64,000 nt of DNA from Dioscorea cayenensis subsp. rotundata (lineage: Eukaryota; Streptophyta; Magnoliopsida; Dioscoreales; Dioscoreaceae), in assembly GCF_009730915.1 (NCBI RefSeq), contig NC_052473.1, positions 17,628,100-17,692,099 of the forward strand, given 5' to 3'. Below, piece after piece: positions 12,501-25,068 of this stretch. Made by a program: the position numbers and the translations under genes. Positions within the stretch are counted from its first letter, which is position 1. Each line of letters begins with the position of its first letter. The notes below the pieces were generated by a model, which was not told where the DNA came from, did no database searches, and saw only the letters and a list, made by a program, of their open reading frames with translations.

Positions 12501-15106
12501 GGTATATGGACAACGGTAACTTAATCTTTTTCTTCCCCCTTTTTTTTGTGCATTTAACACTCATATCACTTCTTTTAGTTTATGTCTTACATTTCAATGT
12601 TGTAATTTATCTTTTTGTCAGGTGATAAATCCATTTACGAAGTATCCTTTTGGCTCTTCAAGATGATAAATTTGTTTTTTCCATTCTGGCATTTTTACTA
12701 TCCAAGTTGTGCACATCACTGGGGAGCATGATGTGTTGCGATGATTCCCAACAGATAGTATAAGAACAACTGTGACTTTTCTATTGAACTGTTTTATAGA
12801 GAAATTTTTTAAGATTGTCGATTAATATAACTTCTTCCTTAATAAAAAATAGATATGCTTTATTGCTTAATCCATTAGCGAGGAGTTTAGAAGAGCTTCT
12901 TCCAATCGCGTATGCCAATAAAATCTGGTGCTTCATTCTCCTGAGAACTGTGCTTGTAATTTCAACTCTCTGTGTAGCTTTTCTTCTGCCCTTCTTTGGT
13001 AAGTTTGTATGACTGTTCTTTTGAAATATTTCTGCATTCTCATATGAAGCTTATTTTGCATGTGCAGTATTTTTAATTCTGCAAATATTCTTCTAAGTTC
13101 TGAACTCATAGGACAAGAGTTGAAGTGAAGAACATTTTACTATTTTATGGGAAAGAAAAGCTCAATACGTTAATAAAATAATGCCAATTTGACTGTCCTA
13201 CTTTTTAGAATGCATAATTAAGGGACTATATGACCTAAGCGATCAGAGATCTTCAGAGATCTTCCACACTTTCTATATTCCTCCTGTTCAATTTCTTGCC
13301 CTTGTTATAAGATTCTATAGTCAGAATTTTGTTTATCAGTAGAGCAGAATGTAGAAGTGAGTCTACTATAAAAGGGCCTAGAAAATAAAGAGAAGGCCAG
13401 TGGGTTGTGATGACTCTGGAAAAGGCATGATTTACTCACAATTAATATTGGCTCAATTCTTTGGAAAATAAACATCATCTAGCTTGTTATTCCTTTTTTG
13501 GGATGATAAATTAAAGATCTTTGTGTCAAGATGACCGTTATGCCACCTAATTATTCATCAAGAATGCTCTGGACCACATTTGCCTTATATGTTGCACCTT
13601 GCTAATGATATTTCCAAGAAAATGTTGATGTGGAATTCACAAATAATCTTTTCACTTTTGTCTCTAAAACCTCAATTCTAGAAGGTTTTCCTTTCTTTGT
13701 CTACTCCCCTTTGTTCTTACCTTTGCGGTTGCTTTTATTGCTACATGACAACCAAAATTACTTTTGTAAATATTTCTTTTCTTCTGTCTTAATACTCTTA
13801 GGGCATGCGTACTGAAAGCACTGGCATGAGCTCTGGCAAATTGCTTAGTTATTTCTGAATATTGTAGCCTGATTGATGTCTTTGTTTCTCAAATAATAGT
13901 TTATTTCGTTCACATGGTATTTCGTTCACATGGTTCACTCAGGTCTGGTGATGGCTCTCATTGGTTCTCTCCTCAGCATACTAGTGGTATATTCTTGATT
14001 TAATCCTGTTTAAACCTTCTAGATTATACATCTTGAAATATTTCATTGAAAGAAAATTACATCTTGTGCATAAAGATTTAAGGGCAGCTGAGTTTTAAGA
14101 TGCAGTTAAGAGGCCATTATCCCAAGTAGCATACAAGATGAGCTAATCTTGAGCTTTTCTCTGATTTTATAGTATCACTTCAAAATTCCTAATATGTCAT
14201 TAGGTCAATTCCCTGTAATATGTGCTTTGATGACGTTTTAGCTTTTAGTCGACTTGTTAAAAGGCACTTGATTCAAGCATGATTTGCTCAGCAATTTCTC
14301 TAGAGAAACTGCATAAACAATAGAAAATGAGTCTTGAATGTTGTAGGAGATGGATTACGTGATATTTCTATTTATGAAAGGATGTTTTTAAATTATTCGA
14401 ATGAAACATAGAATTAGCATTGTCAATGGTCTGGTTGGAAGTTGTTTCGGGGGAACTATAATGAGTCCAGGTATTTAAGGTTTTGATGGTTTTGCCACGG
14501 CTCATCTTGTGTTTTCCTGCTTATGTTTTTTGGCACAAATCTTGCACTGGGGAGCACGGAAAAAGGATATCAAAAACTAATTGTCCTCGGAGCATGAAGT
14601 AAAGGTCCACAAATTGTTACCAATGTTTCCTTATTTTTCACCATTTTTTTCTCCATTCAGTTCATCATCATCTACAATGTATGCAAGTGGCAACAACAGA
14701 ATCTAGATGTGCTTATTATTCTCCATTAAAACTCGAATTTTCTTTAATTGATATTTTCAAAGAAGATAGCGATATAATCATTTAATCTGTGTTTTTTTTA
14801 CCAGGCAGTTATAATGCCTGCACTGTGCTTCCTGAAGATAGCAAAGAACCAAGCGACACCTTTGCAGGTAAATTACAAACTCGCATTTTTAGCATATGCC
14901 ATGATCTTTCCCAACATGTACTGGATAACAGTGAAGTTTCACAATTTCGAGCAACAATATTGTAATCTCATTCTTTGCTCCATTTCCAGGTCACCTTAAG
15001 TGTTTCAATTGCTGTGGTCGGTATCATCAGTGCAATCGTGGGGAACATACTCATCTTTATCACAGATCATAAACAGCTATTGAAGCATAAGTTGTTCGGT
15101 AAATAG
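9594..15106 (+). CDS. AVT1: Vacuolar amino-acid transporter, AVT1-type (AAAP family), copy A
   Basis: Twelve exons join in frame: 9594-9796, 10365-10651, 10736-10950, 11692-11715 (24 nt), 11800-11980, 12066-12285, 12380-12515, 12622-12641 (20 nt), 12853-12998, 13943-13986, 14805-14867 and 14990-15106. The sum is 1656 nt, or 551 residues. The N-terminus is acidic ([16 protein letters not shown]), as in plant AVT1. The transporter core starts near residue 164 with [20 protein letters not shown], then [49 protein letters not shown] and [20 protein letters not shown], giving about ten membrane spans. AVT1 proteins move neutral amino acids across the tonoplast by proton exchange. The oddity is in the last exon: a GGGG run at about 15038-15041 is GGG in copy B, so the family ending GTYSSVSQI is replaced by about 20 unrelated residues. 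Start ATG follows a telobox-like TTAGGGTTT. Confidence 0.88.
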
Positions 15107-16148
15107 TCTTTTAGTGTTTTAGATTGATATTATTTGCAAAGATGAGTCTCGGATTATTTATCGGAAGTTAGGAGTTTCTGAAGGTAAATCATATTCAATT
15201 GCATTGTTTTCTAAGATCATTCCCAAAGACAATCATCATGTTCATTTTTTTATTCATGTTTGGAATAGGAACTCTGCAAGTAAACAGCAGAAATAGATAT
15301 GTTACAAACCTTGAGTTGCTGTTGTATTTGATCTCAAAAAGGTTCATCCAATGATAGCTGAAAATTCTTGCATCATTTTCAGACATTTACTGTGAGTGCT
15401 TGAAAGTGTGTTAAATGCATAATTGCATCCATCTATTTATATGTTTGTATGTATATTGGGGTTGGTGGTGATATGCATGTGGAGACAATAACCCATGAAC
15501 TTTATGCTTTCTTAAACCCTAGTTTGTTAGAGCTTACCCTCAGAAATTAGCACAAAAGTTTTGGCAGAAGTTATAAACTTCTCATCTACTTTTGAAACCT
15601 AGCAAACCCTAATTAGACATATAGATGGTGACATGCTCTCTTTATGAGAATTTCATCAAATGTGGGTCCATTGTAAAGTGAGAGAAAGATTGGGTTCTCT
15701 AATATCTTTGTGTTGCCTTTCTCCAAACCCTAAACCTTGGTACTCCATTGCCGATGCAACCAATGATGGCGAAGAAAATCGGAAAATTATGTTTTTTTTT
15801 TGTGTGTGTGAAATGTGGACAAGCCACGTGTTAGGGATGTGCCCAGTCGTGGAATTAATACCTTAATAAATCTGTGTTTTCACTTTGCTTGAGTAGAGAT
15901 TTGAACGTCGTCTCCTAGACATGAAAACTCAGAGTAAACTCTGTGTTAATAGACTAAAAGACATCATTTGTGAAAAATAAAAAATTTGAACTAAACTTGA
16001 GAAACATAATCGAAAAATTCAGTTAAGTGAATTGGTATACTTGAGTTTAAGTTTGGCTTTTTAAAATCCTAGATTTTAGGGTTTAGATTCGTGTTGAGTA
16101 CGAAAAAAAGATCAACTTATGTACATGTCCTTGTCCTGAACCAATAAA

Positions 16149-16180
<32 letters not shown>

Positions 16181-17270
16181 AATTATGTCGAGTGCTGCCT
16201 TTGGGCCATTATCTTTTTTGTATTGTTTTAATTTGTAATTTATTACTTGATAAAAATGATTAAAAAAAAAATTTTTGTTCCAATTTCGCTTAGGACTTCA
16301 TTTTTACTTCTATCGACTTTAAAATCAGATAACCAATTACTTGATAAATTTGGATTAGATTTGGGTCAGATTTCCTAAATCTAAAAGGTTCGTGGCGCGT
16401 CAAAATTTCAAACTCGAGTTAAATGCTCAACCAAGATACTCAACTCTATTAGAACCTTTCACAAATAGTGAGAGTTCGAATTACGAGTGAGGGCATGTTT
16501 TTAATGGTGTGAATAATGATTGTGTACAAATGGTTCTAGTGCCCACGTGTGCACGAGTCCCGCCCCTACTTGCTTTGGTGAGACTTTGTGCATGTTCCTG
16601 CTTTTCTTAGCAGTCTAGTTACTCATCTGGCAAGGAAAAAAAAAACCCACTGTATGAGCCCTTCTTTGGCTAGTACAGCAAAGGCTCCGCCTTTTGTCTT
16701 GTTTATAAAGAGTCCCAGGCCACAAACTGAGAAACAATACACACTTGAATCATATATATGACACTCTAACTTCACCAAAAGGAGGGTGGTGTTCCTCTTC
16801 AAGGGCCAAAAGTACATTGAAACACTCTTGAAAGGAAAGGATAATTATATTTGTTGCTTGAAAGTTTGGCCTAGATGTAAAAGAACATCATGTCAATGAA
16901 GATCAAATGGAATCCATTAAGGAGAGCAGAGAAGATGGTGGAAGTGGTGATGGTGAGAGCCCTTCCTTCATATGCTCATTGCCAAGCTACCTACACCAAA
17001 CCAAACTCCGGGGCATTCTGCGGCACCGCCACTGATCACTGGAGAAAATTAAGCTTACATTTTTTTAATAAATATGGATAAATCACATACGAAAGTTAAA
17101 CTCTTGACCTTCTGACTTCTTACTTGATAGGAAAATAAACCACTGCTCTCTTATTGTAGAATTGGTATAAAACAACCACATGAATCATGATCAACAACTT
17201 TACTGCACAATGCAACAGAAAACCAGTGACAGTCAAGGACTCTAGAAACCAAAAATTCTAACAAGATCTA
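15107..17270. other. Downstream flank of AVT1 copy A, to the unit A / unit B junction
   Basis: No large gene. The stretch 15386-15750 matches 35937-36330 in unit B, and 16746-16980 matches 36520-36730, so both blocks belong to the duplicated segment. A (TA)n tract lies at 16155-16181. Between 15750 and 16740 unit A holds sequence that unit B lacks. The copies change over between about 16980 and 17270, where the equivalent of position 1 begins again. Confidence 0.7.
16890..17081 (+). CDS. Short candidate ORF in a block kept in both duplicate units (copy A)
   Basis: An ATG at 16890 opens a 63-codon frame starting MSMKIKWNPLRRAEK. The same start and the next two dozen codons are kept at 36633 in unit B, where the frame ends after 34 codons. 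In the shared part several differences fall at silent third positions. The upstream 120 bases, including CACCAAAAGGAGGGTGG, are also well kept. The shared peptide is basic and amphipathic with no signal peptide. I do not recognise it. It may be a small peptide gene, an upstream ORF, or chance; the unshared C-terminal part is probably not functional. Confidence 0.3.
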   Translation: MSMKIKWNPLRRAEKMVEVVMVRALPSYAHCQATYTKPNSGAFCGTATDHWRKLSLHFFNKYG

Positions 17271-20084
17271 GCATCAAAACCAGATCTTTATGATAACTAA
17301 TAAAGAAACAAACTCAGCATTACAGGTGAGAGTATATGGGAAGAGACAAAAGTATCTATGCATGTGAGCATTTTGCAGCATGGCTATGTAACATAATAAC
17401 CTTATTTCCATTTGATCTTGCCATTGATTGTGTGACTTTTTTTTTGTTCCCATTGCTGTCAAACTTTGAAAAAGAATCAAGATTCAATGGAGATGAAACA
17501 TTAAGAACAGTGTTTGTCACCTTAAAAAACTCACCGCATGGATTTGAATAAAAGAAACCATGTGACATCTTTTTACTTTGGATCTGGGTTGAAAATGACT
17601 TCAATACAACAGTTAAAAGATTTACCATAGGTGACTTTTTTTCTTTTTTTGTTTTTTAATCAAAATTTGGGAACCACTGCTTGATGAAGTGTGGAGCAAT
17701 AAATAGGAATAGAAGAGATAGTTTCCTTTTAGACTTTTGCACCATTAATTACAATGGTTCTAAAAATAAAAATTACCAGATAAATAAATAAATGAAACAA
17801 GGGGAGAAGAAGAATAAAAAAAAAGCATGGAGTATACCTTTATACAACTTATTCAAATGTTTTTTCTAACCAGAGACTATAACAAATAATTAATATACTT
17901 TTGAATACAAAATACATTATAGGACCTCTTGCACAACTTACACCATAGCCAGATAATAACGCTCTTAACTCTTATGTGAAAGATTAAATGCTTGACTCTT
18001 TTTCAAGGACATGGTTGAAAATTTAGTATGTATGTAGTGTGTGAATGGGAGTGATATGTCCACATTGTTACATATGATCATCAATGTTTTGAAAAAAATC
18101 AACTATGTATTCAGGCCCAAATAGTTTAATTTTTTTATATATATATAAAATTACACTTCTACCGCCTATCTAGGTAAGTGGGAGGACCTAGCCCAAATCT
18201 AGACAAGCTTGACAGGGTCAGACAAGGAGGATGAAATATATATATACTTGTAGTAAAATGGTAAATGAAAACTTGGTAAGCATCTTCAAAAGAAGTTAGG
18301 TAGTGTTTGTTTGGAGGGTTTTTGAGTTATATGTAACTTGAGTTACTGGGTTTTCTAAAATCCAGTGTTTTGTTCACAGGATTTCAAAAACCAATGTAAC
18401 TCATATTACATCCAATGAGGGATTTGGTTTTACGGCTAAATTGGGTGTAAAACCAAATCTTTTATCTTTAAATTTCTTCAAATACATAACTTGTGACCTA
18501 TATGTGACCAATTAAAGAAAAACAAATATGATTAAATATTTATGAATATTTTTGTGGAGTGCAAAATTATAAAATTTAATAATAAATTTAATAATTAATT
18601 TAATAATAAAATTAAGAGTTAAAATGATCAATGCGATAATTAAAATCATTAATAACATGCTAAAAATATATGAAAAGTTCAAAATACTTTTTTTTATTAG
18701 GTTAAAAATTAAATTTAAAACATATAAAATATAATAAAATAAATAAATAAATATACTAATAAATTTAATAACTAATTTAATAATAAAATTAATAGTTAAA
18801 TTAATTAATACAATACTTAATATCATTAAAATATTTATAATGTAAAAAAATTTCAAATTTCAAATTTATAAATATCTTTTATCAAATACAAAATTCTATA
18901 ATACAGCATCTACAGTACATCTAACCAAACATTAGATTTGACTGCACTGACTGCACTGTATTATAAAATCCATGGATTTTCAGTTACATTGTAACTAGAA
19001 ATCCACTGTATTTACAGTTACACTGAACCAAACACTTTAATAACTTTGCAAAGACTTTTATGTACTTTAATATTCAACAGTACTGCCTGGGATTTCACCC
19101 TACAAACAAGCATCATGGAACACTCCACTGAGCCACTGACTGAAGTTGCTTTAACTATGTAGTACATAATGGTCTCAAATCCCAAAATAGAATATACTAA
19201 ACACCATGATTAAGTTGTACAGTATAGAATTAGTACTTCATTATCATAAAATAATAAAAAAGAAGATATTCCATTGTTTGTTCCTTTGTTTGAAGACAGC
19301 TGTAGAGAACAATCTCAAAACTTATACCATTACCATTTGAAAAACAACACTTGAAAAATGCTCATCATAAAGAATGTAAAAACTACTTGCCTGGTAAATT
19401 GTTCTTAGCACCCAGAGAGAAAACTATCAATGATGAATGATGTCAAAGCTAATGACTAAATCTTAAAGTTCAGGGACATACAGAGGAAATGGAAACATGC
19501 AGTATCATTATTATGATTTATTTAATTCATTGAAATGTACCATTCTATAAATGGTAACTTTTTTTTAAGACAACAGAGCATGTGCTGTGTACCATTAGGC
19601 ATTTAAAGGGCAGGTAGACATGATCAGTTAAGGCCAACAACAAGAAGTAGTGAATGTAGAGTATGCATTCACTGTAATGAACATAGGCCAATGTGGAGGA
19701 AACTTTAATTTGAAAAACTTAAAAGCATCCATGATTCTAGAAAAAGATTGTTTCTAGCTGTGCACAATAAGAGTAATAAAGCTAAAATATTGAAACAAAA
19801 GTGAGTTTTTATCATAAATTTGAAGTTCTTAGCAGAACAATTGCCCAAACATCAGCCTTCAAAACAAAATAAACCCTTGTGGAAAGAAAATTGTCCATGG
19901 ACTCAACTAATTATTCAGATTCAGAAATAATCTGAGTTATCAAAGTTATCAACAGGGTCGGTCCTATAAATCAGAACAAATAAATGAATGCATTCAAAGT
20001 GTTTATGCAACCATAAAACAAAGGATATGCAGAAAAAGGAAATGTATATATGTGTAATTATTCTAAACTAAAACGCTAATAAAG
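17271..20084. other. Unit B copy of the UGNT1 3' flank, exons 6 and 7 deleted
   Basis: This matches 1-2650 of unit A with large changes. Sequence joining at about 19400-19435 skips from the equivalent of 1280 to the equivalent of about 2105, which removes exons 6 and 7 of the transporter. About 1.1 kb absent from unit A is inserted between about 17,930 and 19,100, including the inverted-repeat element at 18302-19036. No gene is supported here. Confidence 0.65.
18302..19036. mobile_element. MITE-like insertion with AGTGTTTG / CAAACACT ends
   Basis: The left end reads AGTGTTTGTTTGG and the right end AACCAAACACT, giving imperfect inverted ends. The core is extremely A+T-rich with internally repeated AATTTAATAATAA blocks (about 18575-18620 and 18760-18795). 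The segment is absent from the matching place in unit A. TTA occurs just outside both ends and could be a 3-bp target duplication, but the alignment is not clean. No coding capacity is seen. Confidence 0.5.
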
Positions 20085-20833
20085 AATAAGGGAATTAATT
20101 ACCCTGTCATTATGATAAGGGATGGTGGAAAAGGCCGTGAATCCGCAATGAAATTGAATTATTGAACATTAACTCAACCAATGAAAGCGCAAATCCCACG
20201 CGTGATTTTGCCAACAAAACCATATGATTACTCTGTGTTGATATCGATTATTATTAGTTTCATTAAAACCACATTAGCAATAGCTCACAACAAGCAAAGA
20301 ATCATGAACAACGTACAAAAATACAGGCATGATTCATGAAAGCCATGCTGTAGCCAAAGAAATTAACTAGAAATCTCCAAAAGCAGCAATAATGACTCCT
20401 AATGGCAGTAAAAACAACAGAAAAGATACCTAAAATGTTAACCAAACAGAGCTTAATAAAGATAAAGGCTAAGTACATTCCAAAAAACAACCAATCTCTT
20501 GCAAATGATACATTTTGTCAAAATTCACTAAAAATGTGATCTCTATTTGTTCAGATAATGATCAATTCAACAAAAAAAAAAAAAGATGCACAATGTTATT
20601 ATCAAAGTACTAAATGAAATCAGATGAAAACTAATAAAAGTTCATAGAAAAGATCTCGGAAGGGGGTATAGCATTAAAACAATCTTGTTGATGAAAACCA
20701 TGCGATAACAAAGCGAATAAACTAGAAATTGAATCAGAATTAACCTATATATAATAAATTTCATAGATTTGAGAGAAAAAGGACTGAATTACCTCAATAA
20801 CATGGTGGATCCGGCTTCCGGGGAGCTATTCAT
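20085..20833 (-). pseudogene. UGNT1-like pseudogene, copy B
   Basis: Exon 1 survives at 20833-20793 (41 nt, starting MNSSPEAGST) with its GT donor. Exon 2 is reduced to about 20726-20665: about 17 bases encoding GIASMAM are missing, the acceptor is TAG, and its 3' end is gone. Exon 3, the longest exon of copy A, is deleted; the sequence jumps near 20650 from intron 3 into exon 2. Degraded exon 4 lies near 20431-20312 and degraded exon 5 near 20235-20085, both with frame-breaking indels. Exons 6 and 7 are deleted farther left. No functional transporter could be made. The leader, including the TTAGGGTTAGGGTT words at about 20926, is kept. Confidence 0.88.
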
Positions 20834-21411
20834 GGCGCTCGAGATCTGAGAGCCATGGGAATTGAAGCAAAAGGACTCCAATGAGATCAATTTCATCGAG
20901 ATCTGGGAGAATTTGGGGAGCAATTAGGGTTAGGGTTCGTGCCAGTGCTTGAGATAGTGAACAGCTGACTCCTCGGAGATTCCCGCGCAAATTCAAAACC
21001 GGTACGCGTTTCCCTTAAATATAAGAGTTTCCCTCAAGATATCGTTTCCCCCGTTTCCCCTTGACTAATAATCAACTCACATGGTTTAATTGAACCAGAT
21101 CCAAGAAGAGCTCCCTCATGCACTAATGGTTTAAAAAAAATTATTATTTTATTCATTTTTATAATTTTTTAATATATTTATTTACTAAAAAGGAACAACC
21201 AGTAACAACCACTCTTTGATATAGTTGAATCCTTGAGTCAATAATACTGTATATATTATATATACTATATAAATGTTGTGACATGACTGTTTATTCACTG
21301 CTCATGGGTCCTTTATGAAAAAATATCGTTTTTTTCTTTCATGATTGCATGACAAGGGGATTTATTAACTCAGTTTGGTTCCTAAAAATATTATGGCTGC
21401 GCACATGGTAT

Positions 21412-21623
21412 GACTCTAATTGCACATATGGCGTCTGCTCGAGTTAATAGATATCTACATAGCCATTAAGGCACTGTAACTAGTGCATCATTATACCTTT
21501 ATGTTCTTTGATGGTAGGACTCTAATCGCACATATGACATCTGCTTGAGTTAATAAATATCTACAGAGTCGTTAAGGTGCTGTGATTGGTGTATCACTAT
21601 ACATATATGTTCTTTGATACTTC
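21412..21623. repeat. 106-bp direct tandem duplication
   Basis: Two copies of a 106-bp unit begin GACTCTAATTGCACATATGG at 21412 and GACTCTAATCGCACATATGA at 21518. They share GAGTTAATA, ATATCTACA and ATGTTCTTTGAT in order and differ by scattered substitutions. No element ends or coding potential are evident. Confidence 0.75.
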
Positions 21624-22853
21624 TTACGGGACAACGCTTGTCGCCTTTATCAATATATATATATATATATATATGCAATAAAGGTTTTTTATGTTTCAAG
21701 CATTCATAATATATAATGTGATGAATGTGAACTCTAAAAAGTTAGATTTGAAGAGTCGGTCGGTGGATCATCAATCTAAACCCACATTTAATATTCAATT
21801 AACTAAGTTCTTATTCTTTTGTTTATATATAACGTGATTAATATTATACTCATACAGGCTAATACAGCTTATAATTAAATGCATACATATAGCCTTTTTG
21901 GTTGTGCTGCAATCAGTCAATAATTTGGTTTATTTTTATTTTTATTTTTATTTTTTGAAAAATTCAATGGCACAATCTTATTGCAAAATATATATACATT
22001 TTTTTATTGCTAAAATATTTTAAATAATGATTCGAGAAAGAAGTATTTAATATAAAATTATAATGTTTTTTTGAACTAGAATGACAAGATAGTACAACTA
22101 CCAAATTATTTTGAATTTGACTAATATGTTAAATCCAAATCAATCAAATTAGTTGGTTTCATTATTATCATGGCCATATAAATATATAAATTATAAATTA
22201 TATATATATATATATAAATTATATATATATATATATATAAAGGTTATTTGATTAACGGTCTCAGAGGCTTAGAGTAACAATGAAAGATAGCACGTTTGTC
22301 TATACATGTGATTATATTATCTTTATCTTACTTTGATAAGTCAAACATGAGCTTTGTATCATATGTTCACACATCCGCCCACGTGTTTTTCTATAATTTT
22401 TTTATTTATTTTTACAAATATGTCAAAGCATCAAGAGAAATCAGAGATGTGTACAGAAGTAAAACATAACTGTAAACTCAACAAATCACATATATTCTCA
22501 TCTTATATGGTTTTTAAAGTTTAGATCATGTTTGATTTGGTTTTTTTAAAACCTAAAAATATTTTTTTTATAAATTAAATATTTTTGGGTTTTAAAAATT
22601 ATGTTTGTATTGATTTTTAGACAACAGTTGAAGTTGTGAAAAAAAAATTGAAATACAGTTTTTTTTTGAGAAGCTATTCAACAAATGCTTCTCTGAAAAG
22701 CACTTCATTGAAGTTATTTTAGATATCATCCAATTAGTACTTTACCCTCAGTAAATGCAGAAATTAATGCCCCCAGTCCTAACATTCTTGTTCTGCCTCT
22801 TTCATCCCATTCAAAAATTGTTGGTCTCTTTTTAAACATTATCTTCAAATATT

Positions 22854-22884
<31 letters not shown>

Positions 22885-23879
22885 TTTGTAATTTACACTT
22901 ATATCCCTAGAAGTGAGAGAGATTTACACTCATTTTCCGACATGGAACTGAAGTAATAAATGAACTCCATGTACTTATGAGTTTGATGGAGCTTGTGGCT
23001 TGATTTAACATTGCTATCACAAATGAATGATTTTGATATGTGACTGATTTTTAATATATATTGTTATTTTTTATTCGTTTGTTTTTATGTTTTATATCCT
23101 TGATTATTTATAGTGATATAAAAATAGTTTTTATTTTATTATATTTTTTTTACAACAGCAACAAACACGGCCCCACAATAAGATATCAAAAAACAAACAG
23201 ATACTAGAGATCGTACTTTCACGATGGTTTAATGACTTCAAAAAACTTATTAAAGCTTGAGTCGGGATATCGTATGAGACGATTAGATTAACTTACACGT
23301 ATGCAGTCCCGGAAACAATTCACGATGATTTATATCGTATCTATAATATATACAAAGTATTATAACAGTATTGTTGGCCCAAATATTAGATCATGAGTCA
23401 ACCTATTTACTATTTAAGTAACATACCACTACAACTAGTAGTAGTGGTTGGTTTTTATCTTGATTTTAGTATTTTTATATACTTATGATTTAAAAAAAAA
23501 TAAGTTGTAATAAATCTGGCTGGTAAGAAAGAAGAATAATTTAATATCAAAGACAATTTTTAATAGATTAATTAAAAAAAAAAGTGAAATGATGTGAAAG
23601 GAAAGATGTTTTCCTGCATGACATGAGCTACTTTAGGAATGAAATTAAAAAAATATGAAATGATGTGAAAGAAGCGACGTGTCAATGATTTTGTCTTTAT
23701 TGGGAAATGTGACCGGAAAAATAAAAAGATAAAATAAACTATTATTTTTAACAACTGAGTTTGATTATTTTTTACTTATATCTAAACCAAAAATAAGTTT
23801 TCCAATTTGTTAAAATTTTTACAATTTAAAAATATTTTACTATATGTGCAATAACCCCTACTTTATGTATACATGTATA

Positions 23880-24445
23880 TAGGGGTGGCAAAATAGGTTA
23901 GCGGGTCGTGTTCGTGTCGGGTTGATCTGTGAATCTGACACGTTTAACCCTGACACGAAATGACACGATTATTAAATGGGTAATTTTTTAGAACACGAAC
24001 ACGACACGTCCCTAAAACCCGTGGCGACAGCGACCGACAGCGTTTAACTGCGTTTAAGTCTTAAATAGGTCAATCTGACGTGTTTATCTGTTTAAAAACA
24101 GCGACACGTTTAACACGCCATACCCGACCACGACACGCGACACGAATTTTTTTAATCAAAAACATTTTTAAAAATCCAAACTAACATTAAACATAAAATA
24201 CTTAAACATCATATTCTACCGTGAGAATAATTCAATTAATTTATCAAGTTTTACTATCATACACATTTACCTATTCAGTATTAAGCAGGTTAGCAGGTAT
24301 CATATACTCGATATACGTGTCAACCCATTTTATGACACGACCCGCTAATTTAGGCGTGTCATAAACGGGTCGACCCGTTTATAACACTAACCCGTTTAAC
24401 CCAAACCCTCCTAAGACCGTGTCGTGGTAAAAATTGCCACCCCTA
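23880..24445. mobile_element. Non-autonomous hAT-type MITE, 566 bp, with 8-bp target duplication
   Basis: The left end is TAGGGGTGGCAA and the right end is TTGCCACCCCTA, a perfect 12-bp terminal inverted repeat of the type seen in many plant hAT elements. The flanks are CATGTATA (23872-23879) and CATGCATA (24446-24453), an 8-bp target duplication with one mismatch. Internal sub-terminal motifs such as GGGTCG and CGACCC, and ACGACACG words, alternate in both orientations. It has no transposase frame. Confidence 0.9.
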
Positions 24446-24939
24446 CATGCATATATCATATTCATTGATGTTTTTTTTTTTTTGAAAAAAATTTAAGATC
24501 TATCAGCATGTGTTTTTATTTTTATTTTTTCAAAAAAATTTATTTGATAAAATAAAAGCTTCCAAAATGGAAAAAAAAAATGACAAAAAGCTTAAAAAAA
24601 ATTATAACGAACACTTATTTATTTAAGTGAACACCAAAAATGGAGCAATTTTTTTCAAAAAAAGAATTTGAATCTGAATTAATATTAAAATCAATATTTA
24701 TAAAAATTAAATAAAAATAAAAATATGTCAGAGAGTTCATAACTGGCCACATTAGCCCCACTGTGAAACATAGTAGTTATAACATGTCCTCGATCATATG
24801 TTTAGGGTTTACAATCCACATCCAGTTTTTCTGGACTAATAGTTTAATTTCCATCTCATATGCTTACCCTTTAACAGAGCTGGTCACAATTATTTAAAAA
24901 AAATCAAAATATTTTTACAGAAATACAAATGTAATATTG

Positions 24940-25068
24940 TCAACCGCCTTTGGGTCAATTGACATCGAGTCCTTTGCGTAAGGTGTTTATTTCGGGAAGG
25001 ACCCAGGATCGAACCTCATAGCCTACGCAAGATGAGGGCATGTCGGTCGACGTTGAGCTATGCTCCCC
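24940..25068 (-). mobile_element. tRNA-related SINE relic
   Basis: On the minus strand AGCATAGCTCAACGTCG (around 25064-25048) matches an RNA polymerase III A box and GGTTCGATCCTGG (25015-25003) matches a B box at the expected spacing. The body then runs for about 60 bases. It does not fold as a complete tRNA, so a SINE head is the better call. A clear poly-A or T tail and target duplication were not found. Confidence 0.55.

Noticed and set aside
18512..18856. 114-codon minus-strand open frame rich in Ile, Leu and Asn
   Set aside because: It is translated A+T-only repeat DNA within a MITE-like insertion and has no family features.
25003..25064. Possible tRNA gene on the minus strand (A and B boxes)
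   Set aside because: The boxes are good, but no acceptor or anticodon stem pairs correctly, so a SINE head is more likely.
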